Below are positions 35,561 through 46,394 of a stretch of 64,000 nt of DNA, piece after piece. The DNA comes from Anastrepha obliqua (lineage: Eukaryota; Arthropoda; Insecta; Diptera; Tephritidae). A model generated the notes under the pieces. That model was not told the DNA's origin. It saw only the letters and a list, made by a program, of their open reading frames with translations, and did not search any database. How positions within the stretch are numbered: position 1 is the stretch's first letter; each line of letters opens with the position of its first letter. The stretch lies in contig NC_072893.1 of NCBI RefSeq assembly GCF_027943255.1, positions 4,216,001-4,280,000 of the forward strand, written 5' to 3'. A program made the position numbers and the translations under genes.

Positions 35561-36692
35561 TCACACTCTTTGCATTCCAGTATTGTCCAATTTCTAATTA
35601 TCAAAATTATTTAATAATTTCTTTTCTCAGTTAAGTTCTAGGATAAGCAAACCCAATAATACAACAATTTTTAGCCCACTAAATAAGTTACAATATTTTT
35701 ACTTTTAGTGATTTTACTCATTTAACAAACTATTTGTAAGGCCTAGCACCTGGTGCTCATACCATTTCCAATTAGTTTTAGTATTGCATATTAATAATAA
35801 TAATACACCTAACTCTCTTTTTGCACTATTTGTTTTGAATTGATTTTCAATATTTTACCAATTTGAAATGGGGTGATATTTGTCTACGCATGTACAAAGC
35901 GTTTAAATTAGTTTCAGGAAAAGTCTTTGAGATTCGGTAGATTTTGCAAATCGCCGTTTAATAATGTATTTCTTTTAACGAATTAAAATGTATAAACACG
36001 GGCCAAATTCTTAGTTGAACCCTAAAATTATTATTTTAATATTGTTACTACCTTTTTACACGAATTTTTTAGTATCTATTGTGTAAAGAGAGAATTAAGT
36101 GTAATTATAAAATTAATATTTTGTGTTAGATCTCACTCGAGCATTCATTCAATAAAAAATCTGCAATTTTGTTTGCTGGGTCAAATATTATGGCTGCTCT
36201 AACAGTCCGAACATTGCATAAAAAAAAATCCTTTTTTTTATTACCAAACAGAGCCACTTTACGATCTTTCAATACTAATAAATTTTTTTATTTAAAAATT
36301 AAATAAAAGAAAGGATCTGGTGACAACACCGCTGTGTGTTATAATTTTTTTTCAAGTACGTGGTTTATCTTCAAGTATAAAGTATTGTTTTAATTGGCTT
36401 ATTTTTAATTGGCAAGCACTTATTGCCAACGGGTTTTTCAATAGGGTCATAACAATTTTCCATTTAACCCATGAGTTCTCAAACGAAAGTTAAAAAAAAT
36501 ATATATTTTAATCCAAAATAATTTTAGAGTAGCAAAGACGTTAGCCGTATCTTTCTTGTATATTTGTTTAACATCCATTTTTTAGAAGAAAAATATTTTG
36601 GTATTACCTATTGAATTTTAATAAAAAAATTTAAAAAATGGAAAAAGCATTTCTGGTGTAATTGTTGAACTGAAAATGGTGACATTACTTAA
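35561..36692. other. AT-rich sequence
   Basis: Homopolymer-rich, with no recognised element apart from the TTAA (36689-36692) bounding the next repeat. Confidence 0.5.
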
Positions 36693-37121
36693 CCCTTCAG
36701 CTGTTTATGTCGAGTATACTCGTCAGAGCGAAACGAAAATTGTTCACATAATGTTGAGTTACTCGCCGGGGAGATAAAATATATGGCATTCGTATTTTTA
36801 TTCAACGAATCAACTGCAATTTTTTCCCTGAAGATCTTTTAAAATATTTACATTTTAGAGTATTCGTTAATCTGGCAACCTTATTTGTTTTAATACAGAA
36901 TAGCTTGTATTAAGCTGAAATAACAAGTTCTGTGAAAGTACCGTTATAAAACGATTTTTTTTTTTAATAAAAAAGCATTTCGCATGCATTTCTCAGTTGA
37001 TTGTGAGTCGCCATAATTGAGGGAACAAAAGTTATAAGAAGAGGCCTGTGGATTTTATTGGCAGGAAAAGTAATACTAAGTACTTTTGTTTCTTTGAGGA
37101 ATAAAATTGTGACATATAATT

Positions 37122-37430
37122 CAGCCGTAACCGAATAGGTTGGTGCGTAGCTACCATTCGGAGTTCGAAGAGAACGTTGGTGGAATATCCGTGAAAGACC
37201 AAAATTAAGGAAAAGTTTTTTCTAATAGCAGTCGCCCCTCGGCAGGCAATGGCAAACCTCCGGGTGTATTTTTGCCATGAAAAAGATCCTCATAAAAAAT
37301 ATTTGCCATTCGGAGTCGGCTTGAAACTCTAGATCCCTCCATTTGTGGAACAACATCAAGACGCATGACACAAATAGGAGGAGGGGCTGGGCCAAACACC
37401 CAAAACGCGTGTACCTGCCAATATATAAAT
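37122..37430 (+). repeat. tRNA-derived SINE, full-length copy
   Basis: Head: box A TAACCGAATAGGTTGG (about 37128) and a weakened box B GTTGGTGGAATATCC (37176-37190). Body: GGCAATGGCAAACCTCCGGG (37243-37262) and TGCCATGAAAAAG, then ATTTGCCATTCGGAGTCGGC, ending GCGTGTACCTGCCAATATAT. The antisense strand gives a 64-codon frame (GPAPPPICVMRLDVVPQMEG), which is not a gene but a useful tag: the same reading appears at 61249. Confidence 0.85.
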
Positions 37431-37680
37431 ACATAATTTTAATTATCCCTACCAGATGAATTATTATGATAGAGATGGATATGTATGTTTGAACAGAAAA
37501 CATGCAAACGAATGATAATTTGGAAAACTATCATAGCCCTTAATTTAAATTTTTAGTTTTGTCACTTAGATTTCTCGAAATTAGTTTGGTATTTTATTGC
37601 TTCTGTTTTCATTTCACTAATGCCTTTGTTTTATTTGTGTTATATATTTTTTTAACAATGAAATAAAATTTGTTTGTTAA

Positions 37681-38408
37681 GGGGACAGAAACCTGTAAAC
37701 GGCCATATTTTCCCTGATTTTCATTAAAATTATTTAAAATGAAGAAGTCAATATATTTTTTTCAAAATTGGCATACAGTTAATTTAAACATTAAAATTAT
37801 ATAATTTTTTTTATTTTAATCATTAAAAATGGCGGATGTACACTCAATTCTTCCAGGAAGGTCGCAGCGGGGCTTTTCAATCGGCGGGCATTGTAGCATC
37901 GGCATCAGTGATCTGAATACAAAAAACCAAAAATTTGTTTGTTTATTAATGTCATAATTTCTATATGAATTAACACTAAATGGAAAAAAAATTCGCGGAA
38001 TCAAATGCTTAAAAAAAAGAGTTTTGGGGCGAATTTTCCTGCTATTTTTACTTCGAAAAAATTATTTTTTCGCAAAATTTTCGAAAACTTGAAACACATA
38101 GAAAGTAATATCATAAAAGAGATGTGTGCAAAATTTCAGGAAGATCGGTCAATAACTTTTCAAGTTATCGTGTACGCCAAATCGAAAAATATAGTTTTGA
38201 GAAAAACGCGTCTAAAGTTTGAATACATGAAAATTCAACCTGTCCCAGCGCTCGAACGCAAAGAAAAGAGTCGTCACGGTTGACGATCTGTAATATAAGA
38301 AATACTTAAATTTACGTTCTAAAAATTTTTTGACATATTCTTGAAGAACTATATTAACATTTTATGAAAAAAAAAATTTCGTTCGAAATTTTACAGGTAT
38401 CTGTCCCC
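37681..38408. mobile_element. TTAA-flanked MITE, copy B
   Basis: 728-bp unit with TTAA duplication at 37677-37680 and 38409-38412. Inverted repeats GGGGACAGAAACCTGTAAA and GGGGACAGATACCTGTAAA differ at one base. No transposase inside. The core TTTTGAGAAAAACGCGT at 38196-38212, with preceding AAGTTATCGTG and GCCAAATCG, matches the minus strand of copy A across roughly 70 bases. A 92-codon open frame (38005-38283) covers this core. Its product has no recognised domain. Confidence 0.9.
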
Positions 38409-38587
38409 TTAACAACGAGTAAAAATATATATATTTTTTTTTGAACCAACACACAACGTTTGACTTTTAGTCATAATTGCCTATTTTTTCACACAGAAAT
38501 GTTTACTCTATTTATGTCAAGTGCACTCGTCTTCGCTGGAAAATGTTTAAGCAGGCAGAAAAGAAACAATATTGAACAGTTAAAGGG

Positions 38588-38774
38588 TTAAAAAATAGTC
38601 TTTACGTATAAGTAAAATTTTTGAACGATATTAATTATTCTGTACCAAAATTTTTTATAAAAGAATTAATCCAATTTTTTTTAAGTTTTATTTATTGTAT
38701 ATACTTTTTGCCAACAAATGCACGTATAAAAGGAATTAAAAACAAAAAATGTTTCTTTCCAAATCCTTCCGAAC
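38588..38774. other. AT-rich spacer
   Basis: No recognisable feature. Confidence 0.4.
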
Positions 38775-38935
38775 CTTTCTTTTTTTATCATCTTCCAATA
38801 TTAAGACAAACTCCAAGTTTATTTTTTAACTAAAGTGAAGATTCCATTCGAACAACGTTTGAAAAAATTATTGCCAAAATTCTAAATCGAAGGTCGCAAG
38901 TTTACTCTTGAAGCACCGAAACTTGTTCAGTTGGT
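38775..38935 (+). repeat. Second copy of the 35170 repeat (mariner N-terminal fragment)
   Basis: Parallels 35170-35330: a T-rich run, CAATATTAAGACAAACTCCA, then GTGAAGAT and ATCGAAGGTCGCAAGTTTAC followed by TCTTGAAGC. Homology to the DD41D N-terminus ends soon after, at about 38930. A following reading KVWIDESQKFLANKW (near 39050) is unassigned. Confidence 0.65.
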
Positions 38936-39492
38936 CTCTGCGAAGGTTATATTAGGTGTCTGTTGAAAAACCCTGCGCTACAAAACTGTGTGGAACTCTT
39001 GCTTAGCTTACAAATGTAATGGAACAACTTCTGCAACTACCAAATAGAAAGTTTGGATTGATGAAAGTCAAAAATTCCTAGCTAATAAGTGGAAAAGTGT
39101 CTTCGATGAACTTTCAAACGCGATATTCAAGCAATTAGAAATTTTATAATAGAATTTGGTTGAAGACTCTACATTTTTCATTGAAGTAGCACAAACTTTA
39201 TTTAACAGTAAGTCCAACGGAAAAAGAACTATATAACCTATTTCAATATCACAATCGCCTATAAGCCATTTCAATATCACAAAGCAAACAAAAAAAAAAT
39301 ATAAAAATCAGTTTCAACATTTGTGTCTAATATGTTTTTAAAAGACCGGATCTTATAAGGTCTTGCACTTATGGGGATCTCTCGCTTTTTATTTTTTTAT
39401 TTTATTTTATATTTTATTTTAATAATCTATAGTACTAATTACCTTACAGACGAGACAAAAATGTTAAGAAAAACAAGCCAAATTTGGCAACT
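38936..39492. other. Unassigned AT-rich sequence
   Basis: The open frame that enters the next mariner from 39371 is fortuitous: the mariner end begins only at 39493. Confidence 0.4.
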
Positions 39493-40040
39493 AAAGGATT
39501 TTCTAATAACAGGCATTATCTATCGCATTCGAGAGATGATTCACGATTTTTTATGGCCGGAATTGGATGGTATTCATCTGAACAACGTTTATTTTCAACA
39601 AGACGGCGCTACGTGCCATACATGCAACGAAACCATTGATCGTTTACGGGAAAAGTTTCCGGACCGTGTTATCTCTCGAAGAGGTGATCACAATTGGCCA
39701 CCGAGATCTTCTGATTTAGCACCTTGTGACTTTTTTCTTTAAGGCCACGTGCAAGAGAAGATCTACGCTAACAGCTCAGGGTCAATTCTAGACCTCAAAA
39801 ATGGAATTCGTGAGGCTTTCGAGGACATAGGGCAGCCATTTTGCAATTCGCTTATGGAAAATTTCATCAAACGGATATTGTCCTGTAAACGTGTTCGTGA
39901 TGGTCATTTGCCTGATGTTATTTTCTACTATTAACGGCATACCTTCCTTTTTATAATGAAATAAACATCCGATCATTTATATTAAAAAATAGCATTTTTC
40001 TTTGAATATCAAAATAACACCTCTTATTGGAAAACCCTTT
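39493..40040 (+). mobile_element. Internally deleted DD41D mariner, copy 2
   Basis: 548-bp plus-strand counterpart of 2104-2646. The 5' repeat (AAAGGATTTTCTAATAACAG) is followed within about 40 bp by MIHDFLWPELDGIHLNNVYF, QQDGATCHTCNETIDRLREK, NWPPRSSDLAPCDFFL, a stop where Trp is expected, then HVQEKIYANSS, LMENFIKRILSCKR and GHLPDVIFYY. The second and third catalytic Asp are 41 residues apart. The 3' repeat ends CTTATTGGAAAACCCTTT at 40040, flanked by TA. N-terminal half missing, as in copy 1. Confidence 0.92.
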
Positions 40041-40696
40041 ATAACATTAACAACCAATATAAATAAAATAATAAGCAACTAAATTTAAAATGTTTACAAA
40101 ATTAGATCTAGCTAAAGCGAAATTAGCAGACTGGAATTCGATTATGAATTTTAGTTTCGAAGAGCGCGGGCAATAAGTCAGTTACTCCCAAATTTAGTCC
40201 TAAAGTTTTCCCCATAAAAAGGGAAGACTTCTTTATGGAACATTCAAGTATATCCGCTCAAGAAGATCTAGACAGTCAGCGATGCCATTAGCAATACTGA
40301 CGATGACATTAACAACAACAAAGAGATCCAATGTGACCCCATAAAAATGAAATGCCTACAAATTAAGAATTGTGACAAAATCGTTTTTCTTTCAAATTTT
40401 TTCTGGCAAAAGTAACGAAGGGCCGCTTTTTTATAATCTGTTTACATTCTGCAACTATTTAGTCGAGTTAAAGAAACCTAGTGGTTCCAACAAACTGAAT
40501 TATTTCTCTTTCAATATAAGCTGCTACTAATTTTTATGCCGTTATACTTTATTGGAAACGTGCCAATTTGGCCATTTTTTGAAAATATGGAATTACACTC
40601 AAAATCCCTATTTCACGGTGCTCTTCGATAGTTTTGAAAATTTTATGTTTAACACGAAGAAAGTTTACTTGTTGCCAGTTCGACAATAATTATGTA
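40041..40696. other. AT-rich sequence
   Basis: No recognised feature. Confidence 0.45.
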
Positions 40697-40933
40697 CAGT
40701 TAGGAACACAAATATGATAGCTATTCCTACACCCCATGCATTTGGAATATTTTGAAAATGATTGGAATTTATGTAATTTTGTATTTTTTTTGAATAATTT
40801 GTTGAATATTACTTTAAAAAAATCGTCAAATGAAATTAAATTTAAAATTAAACTTCTGTAAGTTTTGTAAATATTCTACTTAATTTCAAAATATGTATTC
40901 GAAGGGATGTTCTAAAAGTTATGCCCCTAACTG
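40697..40933. mobile_element. Tc1-type MITE (237 bp)
   Basis: Flanked by TA (40695-40696, 40934-40935) with ends CAGTTAGGAACACA and CAGTTAGGGGCATA (reverse complement), the CAGT terminus typical of Tc1-like elements. Only about the first 8-12 bases are well paired. AT-rich interior without a frame. Confidence 0.65.
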
Positions 40934-41379
40934 TATATTTGAAGTATTATACCGTTGCAAGCACGCATCAAAAAATATGTTACAAAAAAATAGCTATGTA
41001 CATATTTGTTTTCATTTTTATATAAAAAATTCAGTTAGCTCTCCACTCCCGTGATCTATGCCCCATTGCGGGCAGGAAACGTAAAAAAACTCCGAGTAAC
41101 GAATTTCAAGTTAATCCACTGAATTTAAAAAAGTCGTCCGCCATATTCCATTTCGAAATACCCAACTCGGCATAAAAATTAAAAATTAATTTTTTTCTTA
41201 AAATACATTTTAAGTCTTCTACTGATAATTTCAACTTAAACGAATTTTGGGTAGAACGGTCGCTTAGTTGCCGAAAAATGCCTTTTACAAGGTGGCGCGA
41301 AATTAATTTTGTATTTGGATTACTTATTTAGTTAGTGGCTTTTTATGAAAGTCAATAGCTCAAAACACTACTTAATGTG
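40934..41379. other. AT-rich sequence
   Basis: No recognised feature. Confidence 0.45.
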
Positions 41380-41612
41380 AGTACGTGAATGGTTTTTACA
41401 AAATAATGTTAAAGTTATGGATTAGTCAAGCCGACCTAAGCCTCATTGAAAACCTTTGGCGAGATTTAAAGAAGCGAATCGGGAAGGATACATTCAAAAA
41501 TAAGGATTTCTGACAAAAAACTCAAAGAACTATGGTAATCCACTCCCACAGAAACCAGTCGTAGAATTATAAATTCCATGACAAATCGAATAAAAGAAGT
41601 CATTGACAACCA
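41380..41612 (+). pseudogene. Tc1-like transposase C-terminal fragment
   Basis: Reads SQADLSLIENLWRDLKKRIG then KDTFKNKDF and, in another frame, MTNRIKEVIDN. This is the end of a Tc1-like transposase, including the catalytic Glu in IENLW. It joins LINE sequence at about 41612. Confidence 0.75.
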
Positions 41613-41967
41613 ACTTAGAAGCTCGGCCGCTTTTATGGCTTCTAACGTAAATTTTTCAGCCGAAATTCATGTCATTGATAGTTTTTTATGCATTGATTTA
41701 TCACAAGTTAATGGTTTTTATAACAGCCCTAATAGAATCGTAGATATAGTGTTTATTTCAAATAACATCAACCACACTTTGTCGGAAGGCATTGCTCCCA
41801 TATCTCTAACCGATAAACATCATGTTCCTCTATCTCTTGAGTTGGAATTTTATGAATTTTCTGAGGTATCCGATGAGCTTAACATCAAATTCAACTACAA
41901 CTCATGCGACTTCTCAAGTTTTAATGAAATTTTTTTAAGTATTGACTGGGATAAAAAACAAAAATGA
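41613..41967 (+). pseudogene. LINE endonuclease-domain fragment fused to Tc1 end
   Basis: The open frame starting in the Tc1 end (41578) continues for 129 codons into FMASNVNFSAEIHVIDSFLC, LSQVNGFYNSPNRIVDIVFI, SNNINHTLSEGIAPISLTDK and HHVPLSLELEF. That is the C-terminal half of a non-LTR endonuclease domain (N-R-x-D-x-V strand, then D-K/H-H-x-P-L). It ends FLSIDWDKKQK. The frame is open across the junction by chance. No evidence of expression. Confidence 0.7.
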
Positions 41968-42204
41968 GTTATAAAAATATTTATTTGGACCTTTACGCGT
42001 TCCATCAGTAAAAAATTTATTATTTTTTTTTAGGCCAATAGTCTTAGCTACCATCGCCTTTCGATATGTAATACAGGTAAAATAATTCATAATTCTATTT
42101 CTAGTAAATAAATCAATCAATAAAAATAAAAAAGGTAAAACAATTTCAGTATAAAAATTGCTCAACCCTTAATTTTTTACATGAACTGAAGAATGATTTT
42201 GAAG
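41968..42204. other. AT-rich sequence
   Basis: A minus-strand 76-codon frame here is not recognised. Confidence 0.35.
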
Positions 42205-42735
42205 GATCAATTTAGAGGTATTGGATTTTAAATTGAAATAAAACAACAAAAGTTCAAATTGATTGAGCAATTTTTATTATTTTTGTGTAGAACCTTTCAT
42301 TACATTTATTTTTTAAAGATAATCACTTTCAAATACTGGCTGTGACTGCGCCGTAGTTTGGTGATCCATAAACACCAATTTTGAATGATTCGCTGGAGGA
42401 CTTTGGTCGATATCTCGGGAATAATTTTAGTAATGTTGGCTGCCAATGCCTAATCGAAGCTGGTTTATCCGCGAAGTATTTAGACTTTGCATACCCCAGA
42501 AGTAAAAGTTCGAAGGTGTGATATCACTGGATCTTGGCGACCAATTCACGGGTGCGAGACGAGAGATTAATGATCACTGAAAGAATGACGCCGTAAATCC
42601 ATTGTTTCATGGGCTGGATGGCAATGAGCGCCGTCTTGTTGGATCCAAATGAGGCGGAGATCACGGACTTCAATTTCCGGCGTCAAAAGGTCGTTCATCA
42701 TTGCCTGGTATCGTTCGCCATTCATTGTTATAAGC
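42205..42735 (-). pseudogene. DD41D mariner 3' half relic
   Basis: Minus strand: NEWRTIPGNDERPFDA-type start, then IWIQQDGAHCHPAHETMDLR (second Asp), NWSPRSSDITPSNFYFWG (third catalytic position is Asn in SNF instead of Asp), VLQRIIQNWCLWITKLRRSH, and an end sequence TGCTCAATCAATTTGAAC that matches the 3' flank of the 21.8-kb copy. N-terminal half absent. Dead. Confidence 0.8.
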
Positions 42736-44679
42736 AACAAGAGGCATTAAAGAGTTGAATTACATTTTTAATCAAGAAATCATAGTGCAGACGTTAAGGC
42801 AGAAGAAGCATGAATTTATCGTTTAAAAGCATCGGTACAAGAAGAATATGAGGAAGAAATATTTGAAAAATTCCAGATGAAATGAGTGCCCATCAGCTTT
42901 TACCCACGAACTATCTAGCAAAATCACTAATGCTTTGAATACTTTTCAGACTGTTGTTTTAGCATTGGATAAGTGTACCTTTCGCTCTGGGTCATTTAAC
43001 TTTTCTTTCCTTATGTGCAAATAATTTTTATTTTTTTGTTTTTCATTAAAACTTCAGCGGATTTTTTGCATTACCTGTTTGTGATTCAATTTTTATTTGG
43101 AAAAAATTGAAAGAGTAACAAAATAAAAACGATTAGCTCATAAATATTATTAGAAGGAATTGGTATTTCATTATGAAATCTGCGAATGCGTCACTAATGG
43201 CCGGTTGGGGGTCAACGCACCAGCATCAAAGCAATTCGCAATGACGGCCCTTACGACGTTTTGGCCAATTTTTAGAACCAGTGAGCTGTTCACAAATGAT
43301 TTCTTGCTGTGCTTCGCTTCGTCGTTCTTATCATCTCTCTTTGCTAACAATTTTACTTGACAATTAACGATCATTTGTCATTTTTCTGGGGCATCATTGC
43401 AAGCGAGCAGCGGTGAATAGCTGCTGAGCAAATTAACGCCACATGTGGCTGGATGCAAACCAGTACAAAACAGTACAACAACAATAATGTAAATGCAAAA
43501 GTAAAAAATACAAAAATATATAGCAAATATAATAACTGCAGTAACAAAAACAACAGTAGCAGAGGAGCAGAGAGAGAGAGATGTGGAATGTGTAGAAGTG
43601 AAATTGAAATCATGAAATCATTGTGAACCGCACGAATTGGCGCGGTCGTTGAACTCGCGACGCAAACGAAAATAATATTTTTATAGACAAATTTTGTGAA
43701 TTAAGTGTTTATAAGGTTTTCAACGGCAAGTAATGACAACAACAAAGACAGCCGTAGCAGCAGCAGCAGCAGTAAGAACAAAGCGCGCGATCAGCCCGAA
43801 CTGATTCCGAAGTGTGTAAATATCAACAAAAATGCGAGGCATGGTGGGCGCCGCGGCAGAGACCAGCGATTGAGGGTGTTGTTGATCTTACTACATACGT
43901 ATTTATGTATTTACATATGTACTTGCCAGGGGATGTATGCACATATTTCGTACAATAGCGCCACCCACTCCGCGGCGCCCCATGGGTGTCAAAGGAATCG
44001 ACTAGAAAATTTAAACACACATGAGCAACAAGGCCAAGCTTTTTTTGTAAATTTAAATTTGTTCATAGTAAAGTTTAAACATTTTTTCATAAGTTATAAG
44101 CAAAGTCTTCTCTTTCAGTTTTTGTAAGTTATAAAAAAACGAATATGCGACAATCGTCCATCGTCCCTAAAGAAAAGAAGAGAATTTTCCTTTCGATGAA
44201 GCAGAGAACTTCATTTTTATGGAAAGTAACCACCCAACCAATTCCTGGGTATTATTTATGCAATCAAAGTGATAAAAAAATCTCTATATGCAATTGATTG
44301 ATTTGGTAGTTGAGGAATGATTTCATTATTACATTTCATGAAATTTAGATATATATCTTTGGTACAGAAACTATTGAAATTTGCAAAAGGCGGGCCAAGA
44401 AGCTCCAAGGGAATGGTGCTCCTAAAACAATCAGACTGAAAAGCTCATTGTATTCGAAGCTCTGGAAAGTAAAAGGGTTGAAAGTCAAGGAGGAAAGGAG
44501 AGAGAAGTGACAGAGGGAAAGAGATATGATAGAATAGACACAAAGACAGAGATAGCTAGTGCTGTAAAAATTTTCCATATTATTGGGCCAAACTGAAAAT
44601 ATTCTCCAGTTTGAGAGAAGGAATATAACTTATTCTCATGACATCGGAACCCAAAACTCGTAGCTTTTAGCTCTAGCAA
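42736..44679. other. Non-coding; AT-rich, then A/CAG-rich UTR-like sequence
   Basis: 43440-43900 is A-rich on the plus strand with an AGC run at 43756-43772 and could be an untranslated leader. The minus-strand Leu-rich frame 43371-43613 is its mirror. The 140-codon plus frame 43705-44127 is repeat-driven. No splice or promoter call. Confidence 0.35.
43756..43772 (+). repeat. (AGC)n microsatellite
   Basis: About five AGC units, opa-like. Confidence 0.8.
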
Positions 44680-45240
44680 GAGCACTCACAGAGAAAATGC
44701 TCAGTACTGTCTGGCACTTCTAAGCAAGACAGTCCAATCGATTACTCAATGATTCTAATAGTGATCATATGCTGACCCTATAGGTTGTGTCCTTTAATAA
44801 AACCGAACATCAACCGAAGAGCTTTTCTACTAAGTTTTAGAAGAAAGTTCGACAGTTTTCTGCTCGGGCTTGTTACAAAACGCTTTGCAGTTCTGCAGCG
44901 TTCTAGGCTGGACCATTACTCTTTATGTAAATTGCATACATAATCGCTGATCCAATGCATGATTCCTGTGGAACTGATTCTGATTATTAGCTCTGGTTTT
45001 TTTTGGGTAACCTCTGCTCCACAGTTGGACAATTCATCGGCAATTTCGTTCCCTTGAACACAGCGGTGTCCTGGAACCCATATAAGCACAAGCTTATTCC
45101 GTCTTCTTTAATAATCTTTGAGGTTTGCTTAGCGTTCTCCAGAGCCTTCAGTGCAGACTGACTGCCATTGGTCCCGCACTGGTCAGTAAACGGTCACTTC
45201 TTCGATATGCGTTTGAGGCATTAAATTACTGGCCTGCTGA
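44680..45240 (-). pseudogene. LINE RNase H and tail relic
   Basis: Minus strand: WVPGHRCVQGNEIADELSNC then GAEVTQKK is the end of an RNase H domain (GNE..AD motif). It continues through ISSTGIMHWISDYVCN and LSRKALRLMFGFIKGHNL to the tail region IGLSCLEVPDST. Stops present. A different LINE subfamily from the one at 26.2 kb. Confidence 0.75.
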
Positions 45241-45639
45241 AATATGAAATTTTATTAAGAGCAGTCAGGCAGCAAAGCTGTTGTACGGTACTTATGAAAT
45301 CTAGTAGCTCGAACAACATTGCCTATGAATAACAGTAATATTTTAGATTATACTACATTTTCAGATTACATTGGCATGAAGATTTTACAGTTCTTACCCC
45401 CTTCGCTGGTTGCATTCGGCAGATTTTTTAATTCTTTTTACTACAAAGTGTAGTGAAAGTTTTTATCTGAAAATGAATAACCCAACTTCCTATTTAAGTT
45501 TGGACTAAAAGGATATATTTGTGAATGCAGATATGTAGTTCAGATATTTAAACTGCCGCCTTCATTCTACTTTGTTTTGAATGTTGACGTTCATTCAGTA
45601 CATTTTCTGCTCAATGGATTATGGCCCCAAGGTGTGGTA
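45241..45639. other. Non-coding, nothing recognised
   Basis: No feature seen. Confidence 0.4.
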
Positions 45640-46170
45640 GCCTTTCAGCTTTCCCGGGTTTGTTGACCTACTTTTAGCTGCATTTGTGTAAGGGCTCTGA
45701 ATTCATCTGAAGTCTTATATATCTCATTACCGCCTCCGTTGAACAGCACAAGGTCGTTTGTGGTCAACCTACATTTCGGCCTGTCTGTTCTCAAGGGACC
45801 CATCGCAGTGCCTATTTGGTGATGTTGCTGTCACTATTCCTCAAAGTATGGCCAAGCCATTGCCATTTTCATCGGTGGATTTCAGTAGCCATATCGAATT
45901 GATTAGACTTCCCCAGTAATTCGGTTTTAGGTATAGTTACCAGATGCCAGAAAATTCTCATTATGTGGCGCAAGCAACGATTAATGAACGTTCGGCGACG
46001 CCTTGTGATCATTGTGGTGACCTTCCACGTTGTACAGTTATGTAGAAGGACGGACTTGGTGTGTGTAGTTATGTTCTTACTTTGTCAGAGCGGGGCAAGA
46101 GTGCCGAAAAGCGCTTTGGTTTTGATAATTTTGCTAGCAACATCAGTATACCTTTCTTCATCTGTCTTTA
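45640..46170 (-). pseudogene. LINE C-terminal relic (same type as 13.2 kb)
   Basis: Minus strand: HTKSVLLHNCTTWKVTTMIT, RRRRTFINRCLRHIMRIFWH, TIPKTELLGKSNQFDMATEI and KWQWLGHTLRNSDSN, the diagnostic C-terminal region of these LINEs (SVLLYG-like, CLR.I.., W.GHTLR). Followed by decayed 3' sequence to about 45640. Confidence 0.78.
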
Positions 46171-46394
46171 CTTGGTGAAAGTTAAGAATAGGTATCTACT
46201 AAGAATATACATCTCATGAAGTAATAAACAGCAGTATGTCTAAAAGTCTATACCCAATCAATAATTTAAAAAAATTTTGATTAATAGGTTTTTTTTAAAT
46301 AATGAAAATAATATTAAAATCCCTAAATATAGAAGATTTTCTATTTTTTTAGGATTAACAAACGCAACGGCTTCTTTTATTGAGAAAATTGGAA
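46171..46394. other. AT-rich sequence
   Basis: No recognised feature. Confidence 0.4.

Larger units (their letters stand above)
36693..38587. mobile_element. Candidate large TTAA (piggyBac-type) element with nested insertions
   Basis: Bounded by TTAA at 36689-36692 and 38588-38591. Ends are inverted repeats CCCTTCAGCTGTT (36693) and CCCTTTAACTGTT (reverse complement ending 38587), 11 of 13 matching, and CCC...GGG ends beside TTAA are piggyBac-like. Near both ends a direct motif TTTATGTCRAGTRYACTCGTC-like word occurs (about 36703 and 38511). Inside lie a SINE (37122-37430) and MITE copy B (37681-38408). Without them about 850 bp remain and no transposase is seen. Boundaries are plausible but not proven. 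Confidence 0.55.

Noticed and set aside
37205..37503. Minus-strand frames of 64 and 93 codons
   Set aside because: Antisense of the SINE body at 37122-37430.
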